Counted from the stretch's first letter, positions 24,331 through 33,996 are shown. The stretch: DNA of 64,000 bases from Alkalicoccus daliensis (GCF_900103955.1 NZ_FNIL01000004.1:120000-183999); one strand, 5' to 3'. The notes: a model not told the origin generated them from the sequence alone. Numbers and translations are program-made.

Positions 24331-25722
24331 ATGAAACGTTACAAATTTAAAGGCTTGTTTATTTCATCCTCTCTTGCCGTGGCACTATTAGCTGGTTGTG
24401 GAGGAGGAGACAATGACGATACAAATGCAAACGCAGATACAGGCAATAACGCAGATAATAATGCCGGCGCAGAAAATACTGGAAATAATGATGCCGGTGA
24501 AGAAAATGAAGCAGAAGCCTCTGACAGTGATGCTGAAACTACCATCCGCGTAGCTTGGTGGGGTGGTCAGGAACGACATGACATGACGATCGAAGCAATT
24601 GAACTGTTTGAAGAAGAGCATCCTGACATCAGCGTAGAACCTGAATACACAAGCTGGGACGGCTACTGGGAGCGATTAAGCACACAGGCAGCAGGCAGCA
24701 ACCTTCCGGATGTTATTAATATGGATAACTCCCGCCTGATGGAATATAACAGCCGCGATTTAATTGTGGATCTGCAGCCTATGATAGACGAAGGCCTTAT
24801 TAATATGGACGACGTTGAAGATGTTTACCAGGAAATTAACGTAGATGAAGATGGAAAAGTAATGGCAATTTCACTTGGTGCAAATGCTCTGGGAATTATT
24901 GAAAACGAAGATCTTCTCGAAGAACATGGCATCGAACTGGAGCCGGGCTATACTTATGAAGAAATGATGGATGCCATGCATCAGATTCAAGATGCGACGG
25001 ATGAAGAATTCTTCGGCTTTGATTTTGCGAATGCAGAATTTGAAATGTTTTTCGTTTATGCAAGACAGCACGGCCAGTCTGTATTTAATGAAGCAGGCGA
25101 TGGACTTGGGTACGAAGATGAAGTTCTTGTAGACTTTTTCGACATGGTCCAGTCAATGGTCAATGAAGATATTGCCGCCTCCCACGATATTATGATGGAT
25201 TATATTGATGGTGGAGATTCTATGCTTGGAGAAGGCTCTGCAGCTCTGGGTATGGCAGCCAGTAACCAGATTATCGGCGCACAGCAGACTACTGATATGC
25301 AGCTCGGCCTGAACGTTATGCCTTCTGTAGATGGCGGACAGGACGGCAACTGGATTCGTCCAAGTATGTCCTTCTCTATCTCCGAAAATTCTGAAGAGCA
25401 GGAAGCTGCAGCTACATTTATTGATTTCTTCACTAATAACCTGGAAGCTAACGAAATTCTTCAGGCAGACCGCGGCGTACCTGTATCTTCCACAGTCCGT
25501 GAGCATCTGGCAGATCAGGTAGACGGAGCAATTGCGGAAACATTTGAATATCTTGAGCTCGTCGAAAACTACACAAGTCCTGCTGATCCGCTTTCTCCTC
25601 CTGGTGAAGCAGAAGTTCGAGGTTCCTTCCAGCGTGTCGTAGAAGCTTTGAAATATGACCAGGTGACACCGGAAGAAGCAGCAGAGCAGTTCAGGCAGGA
25701 ATCTGAATCTATGCTCCAATAA
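24331..25722 (+). CDS. Carbohydrate ABC transporter substrate-binding lipoprotein
   Basis: A 463-residue family-1 solute-binding protein. The signal peptide ends in a lipobox (LLAGCGGG, Cys at 23), followed by about 45 residues rich in Asp, Asn, Glu and Ala, an acidic linker typical of salt-adapted bacteria. The mature domain starts TTIRVAWWGGQERHD and continues with the usual NLPDVINMD region near 127. Context with two permeases, YesLMN-like genes and GH105 points to a rhamnogalacturonan-derived oligosaccharide, as for B. subtilis YesO. Ligand identity is inferred from neighbours. Confidence 0.92.
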   Translation: MKRYKFKGLFISSSLAVALLAGCGGGDNDDTNANADTGNNADNNAGAENTGNNDAGEENEAEASDSDAETTIRVAWWGGQERHDMTIEAIELFEEEHPDISVEPEYTSWDGYWERLSTQAAGSNLPDVINMDNSRLMEYNSRDLIVDLQPMIDEGLINMDDVEDVYQEINVDEDGKVMAISLGANALGIIENEDLLEEHGIELEPGYTYEEMMDAMHQIQDATDEEFFGFDFANAEFEMFFVYARQHGQSVFNEAGDGLGYEDEVLVDFFDMVQSMVNEDIAASHDIMMDYIDGGDSMLGEGSAALGMAASNQIIGAQQTTDMQLGLNVMPSVDGGQDGNWIRPSMSFSISENSEEQEAAATFIDFFTNNLEANEILQADRGVPVSSTVREHLADQVDGAIAETFEYLELVENYTSPADPLSPPGEAEVRGSFQRVVEALKYDQVTPEEAAEQFRQESESMLQ

Positions 25723-25737
25723 ATACTGAATCAGCTT

Positions 25738-25763
25738 AACAGGCCATTGAGAAATGGCCTGTT
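25738..25763 (+). promoter_or_regulatory. Intra-operon stem-loop behind the ABC binding-protein gene
   Basis: An 11-bp perfect inverted repeat (25738-25748, 25753-25763) with a 4-nt loop lies between the binding-protein stop and the first permease. It has only a weak T run. It parallels the hairpin behind dctP and probably keeps binding-protein mRNA above permease mRNA. Confidence 0.6.
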
Positions 25764-25785
25764 ATTCCCTAGGAGGAATTTTACG

Positions 25786-26754
25786 ATGGCAAAATCACAT
25801 GAAGAAACGGCAGATCCAAGCATTTATGTTCCTTCCCAGGATGAAGACATGTTAAAAAAACAAAAGAAGAAAGAATGGAAGGAAACGCTCGTAGGTTATG
25901 CCATTATCTCCCCATGGCTCCTTGGATTCTTTCTTTTAATCTTAGGTCCGATTCTGGCCTCGCTGTACTTGTCTTTTACCGATTACGACCTGCTGTCTAC
26001 TCCCAACTGGGTGGGATTTGATAACTACATTAATATACTTACCAGCGATCCTAGATTTGTGCAGTCTTTAACTGTCACACTTATATTTGTATTTATTTCT
26101 ACCCCGCTTAAGCTGATCTTTGCTCTTGGACTGGCAATGCTGTTTAACACTGGAAGAAAAGCTACCGGCTTTTTCACAACGATTTACTACATCCCTTCTA
26201 TTATTGGAGGAAGTGTAGCGATCGCGGTAGTCTGGCGTCAGCTGTTCGGACGAAACGGCGCGATTAATGATATCTTGAACTCCCTTGGCCTGTCCGGTTT
26301 AAACTGGATCGGAAATCCTGATACTGCTTTATCCGTGCTGATTATTTTAATTGTTTGGCAGTTCGGTTCTCCGATGATTATTTTCCTGGCAGGATTAAGG
26401 CAAATTCCTGGAGAGTTATATGAAGCAGCCAGTGTAGATGGTGCCAATAAGGTACAGACTTTCATTAAAATTACGCTGCCAATGCTTACTCCGGTTATTT
26501 TCTTTAACTTAATTATGCAAACAATCGGTGGATTCATGATATTCACCCAGGCCTACTTAATTACCCAGGGTGGCCCAATGGATTCAACGTTATTTTATGC
26601 GCTTTATTTATATGAAATGGCCTTCGAATATTTACGAATGGGTTATGCCTCTGCGCTTGCCTGGATATTGCTGGTGATTATTGCGCTTATTACAATAATC
26701 ATCTTTAAAACCTCCAGCAAGTGGGTTTTCTACGAATCAGAAGGGGGGCGTTAA
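25786..26754 (+). CDS. Carbohydrate ABC transporter permease 1
   Basis: A 322-residue MalF/LplB-type permease with six membrane segments after a hydrophilic N-terminal tail of about 35 residues. The EAA loop that contacts the ATPase reads YEAASVDGANKVQTFIKITLP near residue 210. The ATG at 25786 follows GGAGGAATTTTACG; an in-frame upstream frame passes through the hairpin and lacks a ribosome site. It pairs with the next permease, three bases downstream. No ATPase gene is nearby, so a shared MsmX-type ATPase is expected. Confidence 0.93.
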   Translation: MAKSHEETADPSIYVPSQDEDMLKKQKKKEWKETLVGYAIISPWLLGFFLLILGPILASLYLSFTDYDLLSTPNWVGFDNYINILTSDPRFVQSLTVTLIFVFISTPLKLIFALGLAMLFNTGRKATGFFTTIYYIPSIIGGSVAIAVVWRQLFGRNGAINDILNSLGLSGLNWIGNPDTALSVLIILIVWQFGSPMIIFLAGLRQIPGELYEAASVDGANKVQTFIKITLPMLTPVIFFNLIMQTIGGFMIFTQAYLITQGGPMDSTLFYALYLYEMAFEYLRMGYASALAWILLVIIALITIIIFKTSSKWVFYESEGGR

Positions 26755-26757
26755 CAG

Positions 26758-27603
26758 ATGAAAAAACAAAACAGCAAGATATCTGATGTTATCTATTATA
26801 CGTTCGTCGCAGCCTTTGGATTTGTGATGATCTATCCAATTCTGTGGATGATCATGAGTTCTTTAAAACCTGAAGTGGAGATCTTTGGAAACGCAGCCTC
26901 TCTGGTTCCCGGCGAATTCCGCTGGGATAACTTTTCCAGAGGCTGGGAAGGATTCGGCGGTATAGGATTTGATGTCTACTTCCGGAACTCTATTATTGTA
27001 ACCACGCTGGTAGTACTTGGTACAGTAGCATCCGCTAGTATCGTAGCTTACGGATTTGCGAGGATTAACTTCAAGTTCAAAGCATTACTTTTCGGCTGCT
27101 TAATGGCGACGGTCATGCTGCCTGTGCAGATCACTTTGATTCCACAGTACATCCTTTTTCATAACTTTGGCTGGGTGAATACATTTTATCCGCTCATCGT
27201 TCCTGCGTTTCTGGGCGGGCAGCCATTCTTTATCTTTCTGCTGATTCAATTTATCCGTGGAATTCCGCGGGAGCTGGATGAAGCTGCAACAATCGACGGC
27301 TGTAATAAGTTCGGAATTTTTTACAAAATAATTCTTCCGCTCCTGAAGCCGGCGCTCGTTACAGTAGTTATTTTCTCTTTCATGTGGACATGGGATGATT
27401 TCCTCGCTCCATTAATCTACTTGAATAATGCTGGCCTTCATACAGTTACATTAGGCTTGAGAAACTTTATGGATGCAGATGCCGGAACGAACTGGGGGGC
27501 TTTACTGGCAATGTCCTCCCTCTCACTGCTCCCGCAGTTTATCCTGTTTGCATTTTTCCAGAAATACCTGGTGGAAGGTATTGCTACTACCGGAATTAAA
27601 TAA
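26758..27603 (+). CDS. Carbohydrate ABC transporter permease 2
   Basis: A 281-residue MalG/LplC-type permease with six membrane segments. The N-terminal 'VMIYPILWMIMSSLKPEVEIF' stretch and the EAA loop DEAATIDGCNKFGIFYKIIL near residue 175 are diagnostic. It ends with the 'KYLVEGIATTGIK' tail common to this group. It starts three bases after permease 1 and is followed by a strong terminator, closing the importer operon. Confidence 0.93.
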   Translation: MKKQNSKISDVIYYTFVAAFGFVMIYPILWMIMSSLKPEVEIFGNAASLVPGEFRWDNFSRGWEGFGGIGFDVYFRNSIIVTTLVVLGTVASASIVAYGFARINFKFKALLFGCLMATVMLPVQITLIPQYILFHNFGWVNTFYPLIVPAFLGGQPFFIFLLIQFIRGIPRELDEAATIDGCNKFGIFYKIILPLLKPALVTVVIFSFMWTWDDFLAPLIYLNNAGLHTVTLGLRNFMDADAGTNWGALLAMSSLSLLPQFILFAFFQKYLVEGIATTGIK

Positions 27604-27623
27604 GTTTATATCTTCGGTGATCG

Positions 27624-27657
27624 AAGACCCGTTTTTAAAAATATTAAAACGGGTCTT
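27624..27657 (+). terminator. Terminator of the ABC importer operon
   Basis: AAGACCCGTTTT and AAAACGGGTCTT form a 12-bp perfect stem (27624-27635, 27646-27657) with a 10-nt loop, about 20 bases after the permease stop. Confidence 0.75.
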
Positions 27658-27771
27658 TGCCCTATCTCCCTTCCTTTTTATGCTTCTGGGCACAATGGTA
27701 ATTTGTTGTTTTCCAATGAGTATTTAACATTTTTCTTATGTAAATCAACGGTAAATAACGATAAAATAATA

Positions 27772-27785
27772 TGTAAGCACTTACA
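27772..27785. promoter_or_regulatory. LacI-type operator, copy 2
   Basis: The same TGTAAGCACTTACA as at 24290, again followed by an A-rich run, TTTTTGA and a GGGaG ribosome site. The two leaders are nearly identical over about 30 bases, which implies one shared regulator for the importer and the yesLMN unit. Confidence 0.6.
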
Positions 27786-27809
27786 AAATTTTTGACGGGA
27801 GTTTTCCTT

Positions 27810-28460
27810 ATGCGTAAATTTTCCACCGGCTTTTATGAGTTTTTTGAAAAGTTGATGAACCTGGCAATCTGGAACACTATCTGGGTTTTATTTACTGTTC
27901 TCGGTCTTGGTATTTTCGGCTGGGCTCCTGCTACTGCAGCTTTGTTTGCTGTATTGCGAAAAGAAAAAATGGAGGCTGCGGATTTCCCCAAGCTGAAAAC
28001 CTTTTTCTCTATTTATAAAAGCGAATTCGTACGTGCAAATATTGTAGGATTCTTTATCCTGTTCGGCGGGCTTTCTCTTATGTTCAGTTTCTATACCCTT
28101 CTTGCAGCTGACTTGTGGATCCGTATTTCCGGCGGAGCTTTTCTATTCATTATTTTTGTATTATACCTAATCGTTGCTATGTATATTTTTCCGGTTCTCA
28201 CTCATTATAAAACATCTTTAAAAGAACACATCCGGTATTCCCTGATGATCGGGCTTGCCTATCTCCCCCATTCGTTTTTAATTGGCATCACTTTAATCAT
28301 GATCGGCTACCTTTATCAGGCATTTCCAGGGATTATTTTATTTTACTTCATGAGCTTCCCTGCTTCTGTAGTGTTAATTATCACTTTGAAAGTGTTTGAA
28401 ACCATTGAAGAGAAAAACAAAGATTCCCTTACTATAAGTGAGGCTGCCCCTTCTTACTAA
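27810..28460 (+). CDS. yesL: YesL-type DUF624 membrane protein
   Basis: A 216-residue protein with five or so membrane helices. The DUF624 landmarks are the N-terminal 'FEKLMNLAIWNTIWVLF' and the 'GWAPATAALFAVLRK' turn near residue 40. Members are nearly always beside YesMN two-component systems and carbohydrate ABC importers, where they probably assist signalling or transport; the molecular role is unproven. The ATG at 27810 follows GGGAG; the frame's earlier ATG lies inside the operator. Confidence 0.85.
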   Translation: MRKFSTGFYEFFEKLMNLAIWNTIWVLFTVLGLGIFGWAPATAALFAVLRKEKMEAADFPKLKTFFSIYKSEFVRANIVGFFILFGGLSLMFSFYTLLAADLWIRISGGAFLFIIFVLYLIVAMYIFPVLTHYKTSLKEHIRYSLMIGLAYLPHSFLIGITLIMIGYLYQAFPGIILFYFMSFPASVVLIITLKVFETIEEKNKDSLTISEAAPSY

Positions 28461-28548
28461 TAAATATGCACCGTATTTACAGTTTCTTTGTTAATATGAA
28501 GAAAGCTGCATAATGTTATTGCTATGCTGGAAGAGATGGGGGTTCCAC

Positions 28549-30288
28549 ATGAATATGTTTAAAAAATACCATATAAACAGCGTGTTTTTCAGCAGTTTCT
28601 TTCTTTTTATTGTATTAATATTAATAGCTATTATTCTTCTGAGCTACAGATTTTCTACAAATGAACTGGTCAATACCACTACAGAATATCAAAAGCAGAA
28701 CTTATATCAGCTGAGTGAGGAGCTTGGAGACAATCTGCAGAGCTTCGAGGAATATTCTGTGATTCTTTCCCGCCAGCAGCTGTTCCGGGATGTCATCAGC
28801 GGGAGACAGACAAGTGCTGCAAATATGAGACAGACTTCCAGTCTTACCAACGATTTTTCCAACATTATTTACAGTATACCTGCGCTTCACTCCGTAGAAA
28901 TTTATATGAATTCTCCTCCGGTGGATAATATTCAATATCCGGTCAGGTACTTTCCTTTAGAAGACGTTTATGATTCTTCCTGGTATTCCCAGCTGGAAAA
29001 TATCGCCTATTCCTGGCTCGGAAACAGAGATGTTGAAACAATGGCCGGTGAACATTCTGTCATCAGTCTCGGCAGGAAAATAAATTCTTCCAACGGACGG
29101 CTGCAGTCGATTGTTATCGTTAACCTGGATCCAATTACTGCTGAAAGCTGGCTGCGCAACTTCAGTGACGATTCTCATCTTATTATGCTGGACGAGAACG
29201 GGGCAATTGTTGCTTCTACTGGCAATAATGAAATTGGAGATGAAAGCTTTGAGGAATTAATCGAGTTTTCCGATTCTCAGAATAGTTTTCAATATCCGCT
29301 GCAGGATGATACCTCCATGGAAGACAGCCTTGTAGTAACTACGGCCATTCCGCAGACGAACTGGACAATCATGGAAATTACTCCATATAGAGATATTCTT
29401 GCGGGAAGCAGACAGGTTGCTACCCTTTTGGCGCTTCTCGGGATATTTGGGACGTTAATCGTGCTAATCGGCACCATGTTTTTAACAAAAAAGTTTACAG
29501 AACCCATCCATGAACTTACAAGAGTAATGAAATCCTATCAGTTGAACAAAGCTTCCATTGAATTACCGAAGGGATATAACAATGAATTCGGAGAATTATT
29601 TACGGGCTTTGAAGAGTTAACGAACAGAGTGGAAGAACTGTATGCCTCCCTGGGCGTTCAGTACCAAAGGCAGCGGGAAACGGAACTTAAAGCACTGCAG
29701 GCAAACATAAATCCTCACTTTTTGTATAACACGCTTGATCAGATGAACTGGACGGCAATTGAGAGCGGAAACATTGAGATCAGCCGGATGATCGAACTGC
29801 TGGGCAAAATGCTCCGGATCGGTTTATCAAAAGGAGAAAGCGTGCTGACGTTGGAAGATGAGTTAAAGTACTTAGAATACTATTTAAGGCTGCAGCAGAT
29901 ACAAATGGAGAACAGACTCACTTTCCATATTGACCTCCCTGCAGGCCTGCAGTATTATTACGTACCCAAATTAACGTTTCAGCCATTCGTTGAAAATTCT
30001 ATTATTCATGGTTTCCGGGAAAGCCGCAGTGGAAACATTCATATAAATGTGGGTGAGCAGGGGGATCAATTGTGCATCAGTATTGCTGATGACGGCATGG
30101 GATTCGCCTCTGAAAACCAATTGAAGCATAAAGATGACCTGGGCGGCTACGGTATTAAAAATGTCAAAGAACGACTGCATGTCTATTTTGGAGATGAAGC
30201 ATTTATCCATATTAAAAGCAGTCCGGATGGTACAGAAGTGCAGATTCTCATTCCCAAAGTAAATGATAAAGATCTTCTTACAGCATGA
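28549..30288 (+). CDS. yesM: YesM-type sensor histidine kinase
   Basis: A 579-residue membrane kinase. TM1 lies near residues 12-35, an extracellular Cache-like sensor follows to about 288, then TM2 (289-312), HAMP (about 313-365), a His_kinase domain with the phospho-acceptor in NINPHFLYNTLDQMNW near residue 390, and a HATPase domain with FVENSIIHGF (N box) and ADDGMGF (G1 box). It senses an extracellular carbohydrate or the loaded binding protein and phosphorylates the YesN-like regulator downstream. The ATG at 28549 has a GGGGG site six bases upstream. The regulator's open frame overlaps its end, but the regulator's true start is 53 bases on. Confidence 0.93.
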   Translation: MNMFKKYHINSVFFSSFFLFIVLILIAIILLSYRFSTNELVNTTTEYQKQNLYQLSEELGDNLQSFEEYSVILSRQQLFRDVISGRQTSAANMRQTSSLTNDFSNIIYSIPALHSVEIYMNSPPVDNIQYPVRYFPLEDVYDSSWYSQLENIAYSWLGNRDVETMAGEHSVISLGRKINSSNGRLQSIVIVNLDPITAESWLRNFSDDSHLIMLDENGAIVASTGNNEIGDESFEELIEFSDSQNSFQYPLQDDTSMEDSLVVTTAIPQTNWTIMEITPYRDILAGSRQVATLLALLGIFGTLIVLIGTMFLTKKFTEPIHELTRVMKSYQLNKASIELPKGYNNEFGELFTGFEELTNRVEELYASLGVQYQRQRETELKALQANINPHFLYNTLDQMNWTAIESGNIEISRMIELLGKMLRIGLSKGESVLTLEDELKYLEYYLRLQQIQMENRLTFHIDLPAGLQYYYVPKLTFQPFVENSIIHGFRESRSGNIHINVGEQGDQLCISIADDGMGFASENQLKHKDDLGGYGIKNVKERLHVYFGDEAFIHIKSSPDGTEVQILIPKVNDKDLLTA

Positions 30289-30340
30289 TATTATACTTAA
30301 ACTTTTTTACGTGCAATTACTCTTTCCTAGGAGGATTATT

Positions 30341-32014
30341 ATGTGGAAAGTAGTCATAATAGACGATGATGATAAAGTACTGCGGGGCATGAAAAAGATA
30401 ATTCCGTGGAAGCAGCTCTCCTGCGAATGGGCAGGCGAAGCCAGAAATGGACAGGAAGGCCTGGAACTGATTAAACAGGTGAAGCCCGATTTAATTATTA
30501 CTGATATTTATATGCCTGTGATGAATGGTCTGGAAATGATAGAAAATTTAAGGCAGGAAGATATTCACAGCAGAGTTATTATCCTGAGCGGCTACAATGA
30601 TTTCGAATATGCGAGAAGAGCGATGAAACTGAACATTGATGACTATTTGTCAAAACCCTCTTCCCCTGACACAATCAACGAGGTATTGGAAGAAAGTATA
30701 GCAAAGCTTGAAAAAGAAGTAAGTGAACGCATCGAAGTTTTTGATCTCCGGGAAAAAGTAAAGATGTATGAACCTTTAGTGGAAAAAGAGTGGATAAAAT
30801 CTATTGTTACAGGCACGAACACCCATGCTGCAAGTCTGCCTCCTGCCGCCAACAGAATAACAGAAAAGTGGGACCAGCAGCACCATGTTGTCATCACGTT
30901 AACTTACGATCATTCTCTGGAAGAATCTTCTTTTTTTCGTTCGGATTGGTATTTGTTCCGCTTTTCTGCGGAGAATGTGATTAAGGACTCTGTTCTGCCT
31001 TATTTTGAAGACATGCATTATATTGAGCTGCACAGTCATCAGACAGCCCTTTGCATTCACTTCTATCCTGGCTCACATCAAAACTACGAACAGGAACTAG
31101 CTGAATTGCAGCAAACGTTAGTCAAGAACTTCGAGACCTACTTTGGGATACATGCAGTGACCAGCGCAGGAAAAATAAAATCAGACTGGAGAGAGATGTC
31201 TGCCTCCATGAAAGAAGCTTTTGCAGAGATCTCCACCGGCAGCCTGCTTCATCCGGTAAATAAAACAGCCCCTGAGCAAAATCCCGAAATCGCGCTGGTG
31301 GAGGAAAGTCAGCGCGATCTATGGTCTAATTCCATGGAAGCGAAGCAGAAAATGTCGGAAGCAATCAGATATGCAGACATTAAGAACGCAGAAGCTGTGA
31401 TCGACAGCATTTATGAACAGCATAAAGAGACTCCTTTTGATCCACGGGAGAATCTGCGGCTTGGGATTGAAGTCTGGACCATAATCACCTACTCTTTATA
31501 TGATATCGGCATCAAAATTGATGAAATGTTCTCCGAAAAGTTCGATTTTCACCGGGAGCTGGCAAAGGCCGGCAATTGGATGGAATTCCGTTCCTATCTG
31601 CATAGAGTTGTTCATCACATCTGCGAGAATCAGCAGTGGGATGAAAATTTAAAACATCGGCAGCTTGTCGAGCAGATGCTTGCTTATATCCAGAAAAATA
31701 TCAGCGAAAACATTACTCTGCAGGATATTGCAGATGAACTTTTGATTTCCCGCAACTACCTGGGCCAGATTTTCAAAAAGATCGTAGGGGAGTCTTTCAA
31801 GAATTATCTCACGCGTGTAAGAATGGAAAAAGCGAAAAAGATGATTCAGGAAGGCAGCTACCTGATATATGAAATTTCTGAACAGGTAGGTTTTACGAAT
31901 CCAGCTTATTTCACTTCCACCTTTAAAAAGTATACGGGCTATACCCCAACAGAGCTGATTAACCGCAGAACGGCAGCTGACCCTGCAAAGGAAAAAAGCC
32001 GGCAGGGTGAATAG
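30341..32014 (+). CDS. yesN: YesN-type AraC-family response regulator
   Basis: A 557-residue regulator: receiver domain (1-120) with the phosphorylatable Asp in LIITDIYMP near residue 55, a long middle region (about 130-440) without a catalytic motif, and two AraC-type helix-turn-helix units at 446-545 (ITLQDIADELLISRNYLGQI; ISEQVGFTNPAYFTSTFKK). It follows the YesM kinase and should activate the importer and the pectin-degradation operon in response to extracellular oligogalacturonide or rhamnogalacturonide. GGAGGATTATT precedes the ATG. Confidence 0.93.
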   Translation: MWKVVIIDDDDKVLRGMKKIIPWKQLSCEWAGEARNGQEGLELIKQVKPDLIITDIYMPVMNGLEMIENLRQEDIHSRVIILSGYNDFEYARRAMKLNIDDYLSKPSSPDTINEVLEESIAKLEKEVSERIEVFDLREKVKMYEPLVEKEWIKSIVTGTNTHAASLPPAANRITEKWDQQHHVVITLTYDHSLEESSFFRSDWYLFRFSAENVIKDSVLPYFEDMHYIELHSHQTALCIHFYPGSHQNYEQELAELQQTLVKNFETYFGIHAVTSAGKIKSDWREMSASMKEAFAEISTGSLLHPVNKTAPEQNPEIALVEESQRDLWSNSMEAKQKMSEAIRYADIKNAEAVIDSIYEQHKETPFDPRENLRLGIEVWTIITYSLYDIGIKIDEMFSEKFDFHRELAKAGNWMEFRSYLHRVVHHICENQQWDENLKHRQLVEQMLAYIQKNISENITLQDIADELLISRNYLGQIFKKIVGESFKNYLTRVRMEKAKKMIQEGSYLIYEISEQVGFTNPAYFTSTFKKYTGYTPTELINRRTAADPAKEKSRQGE

Positions 32015-32050
32015 TTATTTTTTTGTTTTCACCTATTTATGAAGAACCTA

Positions 32051-32089
32051 AAAAAATCGCCTCTCCCAAAAGGAAGAAGGCGATTTTTT
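32051..32089. terminator. Bidirectional terminator between yesN and kduD
   Basis: AAAAAATCGCCT and AGGCGATTTTTT (32051-32062, 32078-32089) form a 12-bp stem with A and T runs at its base, so it can end both converging operons. Confidence 0.85.
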
Positions 32090-32097
32090 CTGTGGTA

Positions 32098-32853
32098 TCA
32101 GGAGCTCATCCAGCCGCCGTCTACACATAGTACGTGCCCATTTACATAGTTTGAGCTCTCTGAAGCAAGGAATACTACCGGACCTTTCAGATCTTCCGGC
32201 TTGCCCCAGATTTTTTTAGGGATTCTGGAAGTGATATAGTCATTTCTATCTTTATCTTCACGGATCGCAGCTGTGTTGTCAGTAGCGAAATATCCTGGCG
32301 CTATCGCATTAACATTTACCCCGCGGCTTCCCCATTCATTTGCAAAGGATTTTGTCAGGCCGGCTACCGCATGCTTGGTGGCAGAGTAGGCAGGCACCTT
32401 TAATCCGCCCTGAAACGAGAGCATGGAAGCTATGTTAATAATTCTGCCCGAGCCGTTTTCCAGCATATGCTTTCCAAAATCCCGGGTTAATTTAAAGACG
32501 GAATTCATATTTACATCCACTACATCGTGCCAGTCACTGTCGCTGAAATTTTCCGCCTGCTCCCGTCTGATAATACCGGCGTTATTTACGAGAATATCTA
32601 CTTTTCCCGTTTTACTGATGGCTTCCTGTACGACATCCGCCAGCTTATCCTGCTGCGCTAAGTCAGCATTTATCTCAAAAAATTTCCTGCCAAGCTTTTC
32701 TACCGCCGCTTTCGTTTCCGCTTGATCTGAATAACCGATACCGATAATGTCGGCTCCGGCTTCCGCGAGACCCAGCGCCATTCCTTGTCCTAACCCGCGT
32801 GTCGCTCCTGTTACTACTGCCGTTTTTCCTTCCAACGCAAATAGTGAATTCAA
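32098..32853 (-). CDS. kduD: 2-dehydro-3-deoxy-D-gluconate 5-dehydrogenase
   Basis: A 251-residue SDR that reduces 2,5-diketo-3-deoxygluconate (from KduI) to KDG. TGATRGLGQGM (residue 15), NNAGIIRREQAENFSD (88), YSATKHAVAGL (153) and the closing CVDGGWMSS are typical of KduD. The start codon is TTG at 32853, with GGAGTG six bases upstream; no suitable ATG exists. It is the last gene of the minus-strand operon that begins with kdgA. Confidence 0.92.
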   Translation of the reverse strand: MNSLFALEGKTAVVTGATRGLGQGMALGLAEAGADIIGIGYSDQAETKAAVEKLGRKFFEINADLAQQDKLADVVQEAISKTGKVDILVNNAGIIRREQAENFSDSDWHDVVDVNMNSVFKLTRDFGKHMLENGSGRIINIASMLSFQGGLKVPAYSATKHAVAGLTKSFANEWGSRGVNVNAIAPGYFATDNTAAIREDKDRNDYITSRIPKKIWGKPEDLKGPVVFLASESSNYVNGHVLCVDGGWMSS

Positions 32854-32937
32854 TCAAATCACTCCTGTTTGTTTATTTATGTTTGTATTTTTCCTGAAAC
32901 AAAAATCGGATAGAAATGTTCCCTGTGGCCATATTTT

Positions 32938-33963
32938 TTAAATATTCCTCTGCTTTAATAAAGAGGCAAGGAATACGAGTGCGAGCCCCTGGCCCCAGCC
33001 CTGCACTCTTTTCGCTGGTACATGTTCATAGCCCTCTTTATTATTCATTACTGCCGTACCGGCCGAAACGTTCATGACAGAGCCGTCCTCTTTAATATTA
33101 CGTAAAATCCCGTCTATCGACTTTTGAATATATTTGTTATACAGCTTTCCTCTGACGAGCAGGGAAGCAGCAATTCCGCAGGAACCCGATAACTCATCAT
33201 ACGTAGCGGGATCTGTCACTACTGTAGACCAGAGTCCGGAGTCCTTCTGCAGGCGGACCAATGCACTCTGCTGATCCCGGAGTGAACCGTCAATAATCAT
33301 ATATGATGGATGCTGCACTTCCACGAGTTCAAGCGCTCTTGCCATCGTAATCGCCGCCCAGCTGTTGCCTCTGGCCCAGAAGATGCTGGACATATTGTTG
33401 CCCGCGATATTATCCCAGCCATGGTAGTACAGATCGGTATCGTCATCCTGCAAAAACTTTTCATGGCCGTGGTACTGTTTTAATCCGAATTCGAAGAAAT
33501 CCTCTCTGTCGAGCAGCTTGCCGATCCGTAACAGGAAGTAGCCTGCCATAAACATCGTATCGACCCAGGCCTGCTCCGGAAATGTATACTTATCACCGTT
33601 TACTGTATGCTGCAGCACATCATCATCAAATTTTTCCGCATCATTTATTAAATATTCCGCCATTTCTGTAGCGATTTCCAAGTATTTTTCTTCGCCTGTA
33701 TAATCATAGAGGGAAAGTAAAATATGGCCAATGGACGAAGCGTTCACTGTAAGCGGCGGCAGTCCATCTTCCAGCTCTTCATCAATCCAGGCTTTCAGAC
33801 GGTCCATATATTCACTTTTTCCCGTGGCATCATATGCTTCCGTAATACCGTAAAAAGCTACGCCGCCCGGCCAGTCCCAGGGAAAGTCCATGTTAAATGT
33901 TCTTTCTACCACGTTATCTATTACTTCTTTAATCTGCTGTTCATCAAATTCCAGCTTTGCCAT
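32938..33963 (-). CDS. GH105 unsaturated rhamnogalacturonyl/galacturonyl hydrolase
   Basis: A 341-residue cytoplasmic (alpha/alpha)6-barrel enzyme, no signal peptide. It resembles B. subtilis YteR/YesR: early WDWPGG, the catalytic Asp in QAWVDTMFMAGYF near residue 130, and the conserved WARGNSWAAI near 205. It hydrates the double bond of unsaturated uronyl-rhamnose disaccharides produced by lyases, releasing rhamnose and 5-keto-4-deoxyuronate; the latter enters KduI and KduD. The location between kduD and the GH42 gene supports this. The family also contains enzymes for other unsaturated uronides (GH88-like), so the aglycone is inferred. Confidence 0.9.
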   Translation of the reverse strand: MAKLEFDEQQIKEVIDNVVERTFNMDFPWDWPGGVAFYGITEAYDATGKSEYMDRLKAWIDEELEDGLPPLTVNASSIGHILLSLYDYTGEEKYLEIATEMAEYLINDAEKFDDDVLQHTVNGDKYTFPEQAWVDTMFMAGYFLLRIGKLLDREDFFEFGLKQYHGHEKFLQDDDTDLYYHGWDNIAGNNMSSIFWARGNSWAAITMARALELVEVQHPSYMIIDGSLRDQQSALVRLQKDSGLWSTVVTDPATYDELSGSCGIAASLLVRGKLYNKYIQKSIDGILRNIKEDGSVMNVSAGTAVMNNKEGYEHVPAKRVQGWGQGLALVFLASLLKQRNI

Positions 33964-33996
33964 ACCTAATCATCCTTTCAAGACACTTATTTATTT

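Noticed and set aside
32051-32089. Hairpin near 32070 as a riboswitch
   Set aside because: A simple A/T-flanked stem between converging stops; a bidirectional terminator explains it.
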